Below are positions 18,795 through 26,671 of a DNA stretch of 33,380 nucleotides, in pieces (the first letter of the stretch is position 1; the number at the start of each line of letters is the position of its first letter). This DNA is from Gammaproteobacteria bacterium (GTDB lineage Bacteria; Pseudomonadota; Gammaproteobacteria; Nitrosococcales; Methylophagaceae), in assembly GCA_014859375.1 (NCBI GenBank), contig JACUUH010000026.1, forward strand, positions 1-33,380, in the 5' to 3' direction. The notes below the pieces were generated by a model. The model did not search any database. It saw only the letters and a program-made list of their open reading frames with translations, and had not been told where the DNA came from. The position numbers and the translations under genes are program-made.

Positions 18795-21104
18795 TTACAT
18801 TGAAACTTTAACACCAATCCAACCTGCTCTTGGGGCACCTGCACCAACAAAGCGTTCATCATCTAAGTTGTCTAAACCAGGTGCTTCATCAGGTTCACCA
18901 TAAAGCCCGAAAGAAGCATATTCCTTGTCAAACAGATTATCGACTTTAGCAAAGAACTCAACATTCTTATTGACTTTATAACGGCTGTGTAAGTTTACAA
19001 CAGTGTAACCACCGAGTTTATCATCCTCATTCGCTTCATCGCCACGTAGATATTGGCTTGAGTGATAAGAAGCTGTCGCACCTAATGAGAACTTACTAGT
19101 AAAGGCATAGTCAGTGCCAATTTTGACATTATGTTCTGGCGTACTAGGTAAACGATCTCCTTTACTTACCGTGAAGGTATCACCTTCTCGTGAGTATGAG
19201 AAAGAGTCTTCAAACGTTGCACGCACATAACCATAGTTAGCAAACCATTGCAGTTTATCTTGTTGACCATTTAATCCAAGCTCAAAACCTGCGCGAGCGG
19301 TTTTGTCTATGTTAGCAAAGTTACCTAAGCTAAAACGTGGATCAGGGTTACCTGTCGCCTCTTCATCTTCTGGGAAGAAGAATAGATCATCTTTTAGCTC
19401 AGTGTAATACACACCGGCATTCCAATTGAAGCTGGCTTGTTGACCACGCAAACCTGCTTCAACTGTTTTAGCCACAACATCATCCAATGGTGGATCTGCC
19501 AAAAATGCATTTGGATAAGCACATGGTGATGTTGGTTCCGCACACGTTAATTCAGATGGCGTTGGAGCACGGTTCGATTCACTATAACTACCATAAACAC
19601 CTAAATTGTCAGCGATAGCATAGGTTAAACCAATCGAAGGATTAAAGCGTTTAAATACATGCGTTTCTCCGGTTTCATTCAAGTTGGTATCGCCACCCTC
19701 ACTCGTGCCTGAAATATCAATCTCGATACGGTTATAGCGTCCACCTACAGTTAGAGCCAGCTTGTCTGTCAATGAAATAGTATCAGTGAAAAACAGACTA
19801 TACGTCTTAGTATCAATCTTGCCATCGACAATCGTTTCATCAATAACTACACCTGTACCACTGGTGCCACGTGTATCTGTGAACCGAGCAATTTCAGATT
19901 GTGATGCATGCTTAACGTCCGAACGGTCATAGGTAGCACCAACTATGAGTTGATTTTCTTTGCCAAATAGGTTTTGTAAAAATGTAGACTGCAAACCAAA
20001 ACCATAGCTATCTTGCTTGGTTTCACTAGAGTTATTCAATGCAACAAAATCGCCATTAGCAAAACCGAAGGCAGGAGCGTTGGTGATAAATACTTCATCT
20101 AATGTGCCAGGAGCATTATCATCCTCTTCACCGACTTGACCATCAATAACAGTCAACTCGGAACCATCACCGTTAAACGTTGTACGATCACTTGAGCGAT
20201 AGTAGGTATTTGCAGATAACATCACAGCATCATTAAGCCAATGTGAACCATTCAAAGTAAACATACGTAGTTCATTTTGGGTGTTATCAGGGTGAGTAAA
20301 CACCGCTTTACGATTGATATCAACCAGTTCAACCGGTGAGGCACCATTACCATTTAGGTCACTATCAACAAGGGTGATACCTAAATCTAACGATGAACTT
20401 TCATTTCTATAACTTAAGTTAGAGAAAAACTGTTCGACGCGAGATGGTGAAAAATCACGCCATCCATCCTCTTTAGTGACCGAGCCAGTTACAAAGTAAC
20501 CCAAGGTTCCATTGTTACCACCACTTGATATTGTGCCTGAATCACGACCAAACGAACCGGTATAAGCTTCTAGTTCGTGACCTTGAAAGTTAAAACCATT
20601 TTTAGTTTGAATCGACAAAGCACCGCCCAATGTATTCAAACCAAACAGTGGATTAGAACCCGGCATCAAATTCATGCTAGCGATAGCTGATTCAGGAATT
20701 AATTCAAAATTAACTGCATCACCAAACGGTTCGTTGATGCGAACACCATCGACATACACTGACATCCCCTGAGAATTCCCTACCAAAGGCGAAGCTGTAA
20801 AACCACGATACTTCAAATCAGGTTGAAATGGATTGTTTTGAGCTGAATTAATGCTAACGCTGCCCAGTGTTTTATTCATAAAGTCAGATAAATCTAACGC
20901 CTGAACTCGCTCTACATCTTCTGCAGTCGCTGATTGGACATTGCTGGCAATCATATCTGCTGGCAAACCCACGCCATGTAAAGGTGTGGTACCGATGACT
21001 TCAATACCACTTAATTCGACACTGTCTTCAGCATACAGACTTGGTGACGTTAATGCTGATGCCAACATTACCGCTAAAATTTTGCGATTTTGTATTACAT
21101 TCAT
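18795..21104 (-). CDS. TonB-dependent outer-membrane receptor, substrate unknown
   Basis: Energised outer-membrane uptake receptor, 769 residues. The signal peptide is 1-25 (cleavage after SLYA), and a TonB-box-like stretch (SGIEVIGTT) lies near 32-40. The plug domain (about 45-170) contains the motif run YRGFTASPLVGNSQGMSVY, DGVRINEPFGDAVN and PGSNPLFGLNTLGGALS. The remainder is the 22-strand barrel with alternating aromatic and polar segments, ending WIGVKVSM, not the common terminal Phe/Trp. This plug signature belongs to a widespread proteobacterial group of unassigned substrate as far as I can tell. Siderophore, cofactor or metal-complex uptake are all possible. It is divergent from an orphan response regulator and has its own terminator, so it is a single-gene transcript. 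Confidence 0.93.
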   Translation of the reverse strand: MNVIQNRKILAVMLASALTSPSLYAEDSVELSGIEVIGTTPLHGVGLPADMIASNVQSATAEDVERVQALDLSDFMNKTLGSVSINSAQNNPFQPDLKYRGFTASPLVGNSQGMSVYVDGVRINEPFGDAVNFELIPESAIASMNLMPGSNPLFGLNTLGGALSIQTKNGFNFQGHELEAYTGSFGRDSGTISSGGNNGTLGYFVTGSVTKEDGWRDFSPSRVEQFFSNLSYRNESSSLDLGITLVDSDLNGNGASPVELVDINRKAVFTHPDNTQNELRMFTLNGSHWLNDAVMLSANTYYRSSDRTTFNGDGSELTVIDGQVGEEDDNAPGTLDEVFITNAPAFGFANGDFVALNNSSETKQDSYGFGLQSTFLQNLFGKENQLIVGATYDRSDVKHASQSEIARFTDTRGTSGTGVVIDETIVDGKIDTKTYSLFFTDTISLTDKLALTVGGRYNRIEIDISGTSEGGDTNLNETGETHVFKRFNPSIGLTYAIADNLGVYGSYSESNRAPTPSELTCAEPTSPCAYPNAFLADPPLDDVVAKTVEAGLRGQQASFNWNAGVYYTELKDDLFFFPEDEEATGNPDPRFSLGNFANIDKTARAGFELGLNGQQDKLQWFANYGYVRATFEDSFSYSREGDTFTVSKGDRLPSTPEHNVKIGTDYAFTSKFSLGATASYHSSQYLRGDEANEDDKLGGYTVVNLHSRYKVNKNVEFFAKVDNLFDKEYASFGLYGEPDEAPGLDNLDDERFVGAGAPRAGWIGVKVSM

Positions 21105-21273
21105 CTCTCTTTAGAATCCTTACTTTATCGTTATTATTGAATAGTGAATTAGTTTTATTGCTTTGCTTGTCTTAATATAAGGCATAAAATTTAGAAACCA
21201 CATTATATGTGATAATGTCTGTTTACCCAGTAGGAAATATTCCTTTTTATTACAGAGCTAGAGCTAGAACTAA

Positions 21274-21921
21274 ATGAATAAGATAAGTGTATTACTAGTC
21301 GATGATCATGAAGTTGTCAGAGCAGGTTTTAAAATACTACTGGCTTCACAAGCTGATATTGGCGAGATCACCGACATCAATCGTGGCGAACTGGTTGCAC
21401 AGGAATATGCTCGCGTCACGCCAGAGGTCGTAGTAATGGACTTATCAATGCCCGGTATTGGAGGTCTGGAAACAATTAGACGATTAGTTAAACAGGATCC
21501 TCACGCTAAAATACTAGTCTACAGCATACACGATGAATCTATTTATGTAGAAAGGGCAATGCAAGCTGGCGCCAAGGGCTATGTTACCAAAAATAGCGCT
21601 GCTGAAATTCTCGCTGTCGCCATAACACAGGTAGCCAGAGGCGAAACATATATCGAACAAAACCTGTTACCCGATCTTAATGACACAAAGTACGACACTA
21701 CCTCGCACTACAAAGATATGATCGATTTACTGACACCGCGTGAGTTTGAGGTATTTCAGCGTCTGGCAAAAGGAATGACCGTACATGACGTATCAGAAAA
21801 TCTTCATCTCGGCTATAAAACTGTGGCTAATTACAGCACACAGGTAAAAACTAAACTCAAAGCAAATAGTGCTGCAGAAATTGCCAATATCGCGATGGTG
21901 CTCGGCATTATCAAACCCTGA
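21274..21921 (+). CDS. NarL/FixJ-family response regulator (LuxR-type HTH)
   Basis: Two-component transcription regulator, 215 residues. The receiver domain (1-120) has the acidic pair D10/D11, phosphoacceptor D56 (VVMDLSMPG), S84 and K106 (YVTKNSA), so it looks phosphorylatable. The LuxR-type HTH (about 149-205) begins LTPREFEVFQRLAKGMTVHDVSENLHLGYKTV. It is most like the UvrY/GacA branch. The start has only a weak ribosome-binding site, within a short repeated gagcta motif. No histidine kinase lies in the window. The divergent TonB receptor across 169 bases is the natural first candidate target, but that is inference. Confidence 0.93.
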   Translation: MNKISVLLVDDHEVVRAGFKILLASQADIGEITDINRGELVAQEYARVTPEVVVMDLSMPGIGGLETIRRLVKQDPHAKILVYSIHDESIYVERAMQAGAKGYVTKNSAAEILAVAITQVARGETYIEQNLLPDLNDTKYDTTSHYKDMIDLLTPREFEVFQRLAKGMTVHDVSENLHLGYKTVANYSTQVKTKLKANSAAEIANIAMVLGIIKP

Positions 21922-21948
21922 AACAACTGCTTGAGGGTTCCATAATCG

Positions 21949-22161
21949 CTATGCTGCCACCTGAAGATTGGAAACCCGCCGGTAGGTGGGCAGCAAACCG
22001 CCCAATCGGTTAAACTCAACAATCTCTGCTTTTTCATCCTGTGGATATGGCTCAATCATATTTCCGCCCAGTCTCGAGTGTGGGCGTTCATAGTTATAAT
22101 GCTCAATCTACTTTTTCACAATGTAGCGAAGCTGCTTTTCGCTGGTGTAACCGACTAAGGC
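21949..22161 (-). pseudogene. C-terminal remnant of an IS transposase (rve-type DDE)
   Basis: Translating the minus strand from 22161 gives ALVGYTSEKQLRYIVKK, an in-frame TAG (probably a former TGG Trp codon), then IEHYNYERPHSRLGG, a linker, and RLGGLLPTYRRVSNLQVAA ending at TAG (21949-21951). HYN.ERPH..LGG and GGLL..YRR are characteristic of the extreme C-terminus of integrase-core (rve) transposases. Only about 70 codons survive: another TAG precedes the fragment and no catalytic DDE residues or IS ends are visible. It is a dead relic 27 bases after the response-regulator stop. Confidence 0.75.
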
Positions 22162-22423
22162 CTATTGATTGCTTTTCATAACAATGAAATTGTTTTTTCG
22201 TAGGCTACGCTTCTATGCGACCCAAGCCCTCCCAGTGGGGCTTTTTATTGCCTAAAACAAATTTTCAATTAATTTTCATTAGATTAAGATGATAATAATT
22301 TAGATTTGACTCTCGCGTCCAATATAATTACGAGTCATCTCCCCAACTGCGTCCCTCTATGCAATAAAGTATCAGAAACTATAAATTAACCAAATATTAA
22401 GTAAAATGATTCAAAATTACAGG
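22162..22423. other. AT-rich non-coding spacer
   Basis: Together with the transposase relic this makes a stretch of more than 500 bases without an intact gene between the response regulator and tmRNA. Apart from the terminator at 22224-22246 and the tmRNA terminator at its end I see no gene, repeat or recognisable RNA in it. Base composition turns strongly AT-rich after 22250. Confidence 0.6.
22224..22246 (+). terminator. plus-strand intrinsic terminator
   Basis: Stem aagccct (22224-22230) with ggggctt (22237-22243), one G-T pair, six-base loop, then five T. It is the first terminator after the response-regulator gene and may have been its original end before the IS fragment arrived between them (inference). 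Confidence 0.65.
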
Positions 22424-22450
22424 CATAAAAAAACCACCCGAAGGTGGTTT
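22424..22450 (-). terminator. terminator of tmRNA
   Basis: Minus-strand stem AAACCACC / GGTGGTTT (22431-22438 with 22443-22450) and a tight TTCG tetraloop (22439-22442), followed by a T-run (plus-strand A-run to 22427). It begins seven bases after the mature tmRNA 3' end. Confidence 0.9.
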
Positions 22451-22457
22451 ATATGTT

Positions 22458-22817
22458 TGGTGGAGGCGGGGGGAATCGAACCCCCGTCCGCAAATCCTCT
22501 GCTTTCAGCTCTACATGCTTATTTCATCTATTAATTTAACTATCAGCTACCCGATGAACAGGGAAAACAGCTAGCGAGCTTGTAAGATTTTAGTCCATCA
22601 GCACCAAGCGTACTTCAGGCTTTGCTTATGAGAGTCGACGCCCGATACCAGACGCATAAGCACGGATCTGGTCGGACGGCATAGACAGGTTATTAAGCTG
22701 CTAGTGCGTAGTTGTTATCGTTTGCAACTATATTTTGCAGTCTGTTTTACGAGAAGAACTAACATACTCGGCATGCACCTTAAGTTTTGTAACCCACGTC
22801 GAAGCCAGGTCGCCCCC
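22458..22817 (-). ncRNA. ssrA: transfer-messenger RNA (tmRNA)
   Basis: Rescues stalled ribosomes with SmpB. Reading the minus strand, the 5' end GGGGGCGACCTGGCTTCGACG pattern (from 22817) pairs with the 3' end CGCCTCC followed by ACCA (22458). The tRNA-like T arm GGGGGTTCGATTCCCCC is intact. Total length is 360 bases. The resume codon GCA is at 22725-22723 and the reading frame runs to a TAA at 22695-22693, encoding ANDNNYALAA. That differs from the E. coli tag by Asn for Glu at position 4 and keeps the ALAA degron recognised by ClpXP. It lies just downstream of smpB. Confidence 0.97.
22693..22725 (-). other. tmRNA tag-peptide reading frame
   Basis: Ten codons plus TAA encoding ANDNNYALAA. 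The first alanine of the full tag is supplied by the charged tmRNA itself. Confidence 0.93.
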
Positions 22818-22874
22818 TAAAGTACTAAGTGTGACAGTATATATCTGTGAAGGTTTCACTGCTAGTAAAGTTTG

Positions 22875-23357
22875 TTATTTGTTTCTGGTGATGCGTGCTT
22901 TATCACGTGCCCAGTCGGCATCTTTGGATGATTGGCGTTTATCGTGTTGTTGTTTACCTTTGGCTAGGGCAATTTCGAGTTTGGCTCTGCCCTTTTTCCA
23001 ATACATCGCGACGGGTACGATGGTGTAGCCTTTACGATCAACGGCACCAATGAGTTTATTGAGTTCGATACGGTTTAATAATAATTTACGTCGTCGTGTA
23101 TTAAGTGGGCTGACATGGGTTGACGCGGATAGTAATGGTGATATGTGTGCACCGTGAAGCCATGCTTCACCTTGGTGGATCACGATATAACTTTCGTTTA
23201 GTTGTAAGCGTCCATCACGCAGACTTTTGACTTCCCAGCCTTCAAGTACGATGCCTGCTTCAAATTTATCTTCGAGGAAATAGTCATGCCGTGCACGACG
23301 ATTTTGAGCAATCGTGCTATTTCCATTGGTTTTTTTAGTATTTTTTTTCGTTGCCAT
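22875..23357 (-). CDS. smpB: SsrA-binding protein SmpB
   Basis: Binds tmRNA and mimics the codon-anticodon arm during trans-translation. It has 160 residues. An OB-fold core begins [29 protein letters not shown] and continues through GAHISPL and RRRKLLLNR, and the basic C-terminal tail [15 protein letters not shown] has the DWxRDKAR helix element. The start is fixed, since no other in-frame Met precedes residue 117. The upstream ribosome-binding site is poor (GCGG), and a TATAAT hexamer ends only six bases before the ATG. It lies 57 bases upstream of ssrA. Confidence 0.97.
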   Translation of the reverse strand: MATKKNTKKTNGNSTIAQNRRARHDYFLEDKFEAGIVLEGWEVKSLRDGRLQLNESYIVIHQGEAWLHGAHISPLLSASTHVSPLNTRRRKLLLNRIELNKLIGAVDRKGYTIVPVAMYWKKGRAKLEIALAKGKQQHDKRQSSKDADWARDKARITRNK

Positions 23358-23363
23358 CCGCGT

Positions 23364-23369
23364 ATTATA
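23364..23369 (-). promoter_or_regulatory. -10-like TATAAT immediately before smpB
   Basis: Minus-strand TATAAT six bases upstream of the smpB ATG. If used, transcription would start at or next to the start codon, giving a leaderless message. No good -35 hexamer is seen at 17 bases, so support is weak. Confidence 0.3.
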
Positions 23370-23451
23370 TAGTGCTGTTACACTTTATAGTTTGGGCATT
23401 TTAATAAATTCTCACAAAATCTGAATTCATTATGACGAAACAGGGAATATT

Positions 23452-24819
23452 ATGAGCAGACCTGCTAAATCAATTCACGGCCAGTGGACATCTCGCTGGG
23501 CATTTATTCTTGCGGCAACGGGTTCTGCCGTTGGCTTGGGTAATATTTGGAAGTTCCCTTATATTACGGGTGAAAATGGTGGTGGGGCTTTTGTTCTTGT
23601 GTATTTAGCCTGTATTGCGGCAATTGGTGTTCCGGCAATGATGGCGGAAATTATGCTTGGACGTCGCGGTCGACAAAATCCAATCTATACGATGCGAACA
23701 CTCGCCAAGGAAGAAAAGGCAAGCCCTTACTGGAAGTATTTAGGCTGGAGTGGCGTGGTTGCTGGTGTGCTTATTCTGTCTTATTACAGCGTCATTGCAG
23801 GTCAGGCAATGGCGTATGTATTTCGCTCTTTTTCTGGTGTTTTTGAGGGGGTCACGCCCGATGGCGCTCAAAGTATTTATGCTACATTAGCAAACGATCC
23901 TGAACGTTTAATTACCTGGCATACCTTGTTTATGATTGTCACGATGGGAGTTGTGGCTCAAGGTGTTAAAAACGGCTTGGAAAGATCCCTTAAATTTCTG
24001 ATGCCGGCACTTGTCGTTATATTACTTATGCTTGTGGCTTATGCGACTAATACCGGCACTTATTTCACTCAGAGCCTACATTTTTTATTTAATCCCGATT
24101 TTTCTAAATTAACGGGACAAGCGATTTTAAGTGCGATGGGACATGCCTTTTTTACGCTGAGTTTAGGTATGGGGGCGATTATGATTTATGGCTCGTATTT
24201 ACCTGATAAGACATCTATTGCCAAAGCAACCCTGACTATTTCAGCTGCTGATACGATGATCGCATTGTTGGCTGGTATGGCGATCTTCCCTCTAGTATTT
24301 GCTAATGATTTAGCAACCAATGCTGGTCCGGGACTCATTTTTCAAACCCTTCCAATTGCGTTTGGTCATATGGCTGGCGGTGCTTTTTTTGGTGGGCTGT
24401 TTTTTGTATTGCTGGTTTTTGCAGCGTGGAGTTCGTCAATTTCATTGATTGAACCTGCGGTGACATGGTTAGTGGAAAATAAAAAAATAAGTCGTATACG
24501 GGCGTGTGTGGTGATGGGTGTCGGTACCTGGTTTTTAGGTCTGTTAACTGTTTTTTCATTTAATTTCGGCAAAACGTGGACGATTTTTGGCAAAACAATG
24601 TTTGATTTGTTGGATTATTTAACAGCCAATATCATGTTGCCATTGGGTGGTTTGTTCATCGCTATCTTTGCAGGTTGGATTATGAAACAATCAAGCAGCG
24701 AACAAGAGCTTGCTATTAAATCACCAATTTTTTACCATACATGGCGTATTTTAATTCGATACATTACCCCAGCAGCGATTATTATTGTCTTTTTAGAAGT
24801 TATCGGTCTGTTGGCATAA
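23452..24819 (+). CDS. sodium-dependent transporter, NSS/SNF family
   Basis: LeuT-fold symporter of 455 residues, probably taking up an amino acid or related compound with Na+. Helix 1 (about 16-36) carries the signature GSAVGLGNIWKFPY (24-37) with the unwound Na+/substrate site. GENGGGAFVLVYL follows, and further helices cover the whole length. The C-terminus lies just after the last helix. The substrate cannot be read from the sequence. A good ribosome-binding site (aggga, 23442-23446) precedes the ATG. It lies between smpB and ratA, which are neighbours in many gammaproteobacteria, so it is an insertion into that arrangement. It ends 13 bases before ratA. Confidence 0.93.
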   Translation: MSRPAKSIHGQWTSRWAFILAATGSAVGLGNIWKFPYITGENGGGAFVLVYLACIAAIGVPAMMAEIMLGRRGRQNPIYTMRTLAKEEKASPYWKYLGWSGVVAGVLILSYYSVIAGQAMAYVFRSFSGVFEGVTPDGAQSIYATLANDPERLITWHTLFMIVTMGVVAQGVKNGLERSLKFLMPALVVILLMLVAYATNTGTYFTQSLHFLFNPDFSKLTGQAILSAMGHAFFTLSLGMGAIMIYGSYLPDKTSIAKATLTISAADTMIALLAGMAIFPLVFANDLATNAGPGLIFQTLPIAFGHMAGGAFFGGLFFVLLVFAAWSSSISLIEPAVTWLVENKKISRIRACVVMGVGTWFLGLLTVFSFNFGKTWTIFGKTMFDLLDYLTANIMLPLGGLFIAIFAGWIMKQSSSEQELAIKSPIFYHTWRILIRYITPAAIIIVFLEVIGLLA

Positions 24820-24832
24820 GACGTTCTATTCT

Positions 24833-25273
24833 ATGACGATAATTACTCGCAGTGCTTTAGTGCTCTATTCACCTGATCAAATGTTTGATTTGGTTAATGA
24901 TGTTGAGAGTTACCCTTCCTTTTTGCCATGGTGTCGCTCTAGTACTGTGATCTCGAAATCACCGGAGGAAATTATCGCCTCCCTAGATCTGGCTAAGGGC
25001 GGGATTCACCATGTGTTTACTACTCGTAATAGACTCATTCATGATGAGTCCATCGAAATTGCATTAGTCGATGGCCCTTTTAAACATCTTGAAGGTCTTT
25101 GGCAATTTGCAATGATTGGTGATAATCAAGGCTGTCGCATTACATTAAGTATGGATTTTGAGTTTTCCAATCGCATTATCAGCATGGCTTTAGGCCCTAT
25201 TTTTACTCAAATATCTGGCTCTTTAGTCGATGCCTTTTGTAAACGTGCTCAGGACATTTATGGAAACAACTAA
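24833..25273 (+). CDS. ratA: RatA / COQ10-START family protein
   Basis: START-like lipid-binding fold of 146 residues. In E. coli it was described as the RatA toxin that blocks 70S assembly, while homologues are related to the Coq10 ubiquinone-binding protein; which role holds here is open. Recognised by the RSALVLYSPDQMFDLVNDVESYPSFLPWC N-terminus, VDGPFKHLEG.W in the middle, and FEFSNRIISMALGPIF near the C-terminus, all close to E. coli RatA. There is no obvious ribosome-binding site, so it may be translated by coupling to the transporter gene just upstream. It overlaps rnfH by 14 bases. Confidence 0.92.
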   Translation: MTIITRSALVLYSPDQMFDLVNDVESYPSFLPWCRSSTVISKSPEEIIASLDLAKGGIHHVFTTRNRLIHDESIEIALVDGPFKHLEGLWQFAMIGDNQGCRITLSMDFEFSNRIISMALGPIFTQISGSLVDAFCKRAQDIYGNN

Positions 25274-25580
25274 ACATATAACTATCGAAGTAGCCTACGC
25301 GCTGCCGACAGAACAAGTGATTTTATCGCTAGAAGTACCGGAAGACTGCACGGTTGAAGAGGCGATTAAACGTTCTGGCATTTTGGAACAATTTAGCCAG
25401 ATCGATATCACAACGGATAAAGTCGGTATTTTTGGCAAGATGTGTAAACTCAATACCACTATGCATGATAAAGATCGTATCGAGATTTATCGTAAACTGA
25501 TTGCTGATCCAAAAGAGTCACGTCGTCAAAAGGCTGAAATGGAACGCAAGCAAGCCGCTAAAGATAAGGCAGTATCATGA
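25260..25580 (+). CDS. rnfH: RnfH family ubiquitin-fold protein (RatB)
   Basis: Beta-grasp protein of unknown exact function, named after its link to rnf electron-transport genes in other bacteria and conserved beside ratA. From the ATG at 25260 it has 106 residues, opening METTKHITIEVAYALPTEQ, with the family core VGIFGKMCKLNTTMHDKDRIEIYR.L. The C-terminal 25 residues are charged (RRQKAEMERKQAAKDK). AGGA at 25251-25254 supports this start. An in-frame ATG 30 bases upstream would add a non-homologous leader. It overlaps the end of ratA by 14 bases and the next gene by four. Confidence 0.92.
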   Translation: METTKHITIEVAYALPTEQVILSLEVPEDCTVEEAIKRSGILEQFSQIDITTDKVGIFGKMCKLNTTMHDKDRIEIYRKLIADPKESRRQKAEMERKQAAKDKAVS

Positions 25581-25867
25581 CCTACAATTTCAACAGCACC
25601 TTATTTGGTATTTGTGCCATTGTCTTTTTCGTTCTTTTTATCATTTCTCGATATGGCCCTATTAAAAGCACAATCATGGGTAGCCTGAGTGTGGTGGGCG
25701 CGTTAATGATGCCTGCTTTTATACCTCGTGGCGGTGGTATTGTGATGGTTGTGCCAGGCACCAGCTTGTTTTCATCAGATGATGAACTTTCATGGGCAAT
25801 TGCCTGTGTGTTTGTTGTTATAAATTATCTTATTTTGACTAAGATTTTTAATACGTCACGCGGCTAA
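25577..25867 (+). CDS. small inner-membrane protein of unknown function, 96 aa
   Basis: I do not recognise the family. Three hydrophobic helices are visible: about 8-24 (LFGICAIVFFVLFIISR), 32-54 and 73-89. A Gly-rich loop PRGGGIVMVVPGTSLFSSDDE lies between the last two. The start overlaps the rnfH stop (ATGA), so it is translationally coupled to ratA-rnfH. In E. coli-like genomes the lipoprotein gene bamE lies near this pair. This protein has no lipobox and is not BamE. It is probably membrane-embedded; no catalytic motif is seen. Confidence 0.75.
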   Translation: MTYNFNSTLFGICAIVFFVLFIISRYGPIKSTIMGSLSVVGALMMPAFIPRGGGIVMVVPGTSLFSSDDELSWAIACVFVVINYLILTKIFNTSRG

Positions 25868-25876
25868 GCATCTCAC

Positions 25877-26671
25877 CTATCGCCCTTCTAATAAGGCCAT
25901 CTCTTGTTCGGTGAACCCAGCCTGCTTGCGTGCTTGTGTATGAAATGGACCGCGTAGTTCACCCGCAAAGTATGTATCGAGTAACTCACGAAATGTGGCT
26001 AATGAATCAAGCTGACGGAGATCACATAAGTAATTGAACCAATGTGTACCGATCTTCACATGACCTATTTCTTCACGCAAAATCACTTCTAATATTTCAA
26101 CTGCTCGTAAATCGCCTGTCCCTCGCAGTTTATCCATCATTTTCGGGGTCACATCTAATCCCCTTGCCTCTAATACTCGCGGCACTAATGCCATTCTAAT
26201 CAAAGGATCATGGTGTGTTTTTTGTGCCATTTCCCACATACCGTTATGTGCAGGAAAGTCACCATAGTCATAACCTAACGATACTAAATGTTGTCGTAGT
26301 AGGACAAAATGTTCCGCTTCTTCTGAGGCAACTCGTGCCCAATCGGCATAGAACTGTTTCGGTAGATTGGGAAAACGTGCAACGGCATCCCATGCTAGAT
26401 TGATGGCATTAAACTCGATATGGGTGATGGCATGTAGTAATGTGGCAACACCGGTCTGTGCACTATTGCGACGACGCGGCAAATCACGTGGTGCCACCAG
26501 TTCAGGTTTGTCGGGTGCCCCCGGCAACTCAGGTACATCCAAAATACTATCTCGATCAAGCTCAACGGCATTATTTTTAAACTTGTGATACAAAATGTGG
26601 GTCTGTTCACGCTTTTGTGCAGGATCGGTCAGTAATAAAATGGTGAGTGCCTGTTGACGTAATTCATCCAT
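25877..26671 (-). CDS. DUF455 family ferritin-like protein
   Basis: A 264-residue protein of the DUF455 family, which has a ferritin-like four-helix fold; biochemical function not established. Candidate diiron ligands are E86 (HIEFNAI), E117/E118 with H121 (SEEAEHF), E169, and E201 with H204 (REEIGHVKIG), in the spacing expected for a carboxylate-bridged diiron site, as also seen in the tRNA hydroxylase MiaE group. Its ATG lies within the last codons of the upstream permease gene (eight-base overlap), so the two are coupled. It is convergent with the ratA-rnfH operon, nine bases apart, with no obvious terminator. Confidence 0.88.
   Translation of the reverse strand: MDELRQQALTILLLTDPAQKREQTHILYHKFKNNAVELDRDSILDVPELPGAPDKPELVAPRDLPRRRNSAQTGVATLLHAITHIEFNAINLAWDAVARFPNLPKQFYADWARVASEEAEHFVLLRQHLVSLGYDYGDFPAHNGMWEMAQKTHHDPLIRMALVPRVLEARGLDVTPKMMDKLRGTGDLRAVEILEVILREEIGHVKIGTHWFNYLCDLRQLDSLATFRELLDTYFAGELRGPFHTQARKQAGFTEQEMALLEGR

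Noticed and set aside
21831-22055. 74-aa minus-strand open frame overlapping the response-regulator end
   Set aside because: Out of frame with the transposase relic and antisense to the regulator; the relic's own frame explains the region better.
22458-22482. Possible attachment site at the ssrA 3' end
   Set aside because: Genomic islands often use this site, but I see no second copy of the 3' end and no integrase gene in the window; the adjacent transposase relic is of another type.
22735-23028. 97-aa plus-strand open frame
   Set aside because: Lies antisense across the tmRNA 5' half and the smpB 3' end, both certain, so it is a shadow.
23432-23455. Seven-codon upstream frame (MTKQGIL) overlapping the NSS transporter start by ATGA
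   Set aside because: No ribosome-binding site of its own and too short to distinguish from chance.
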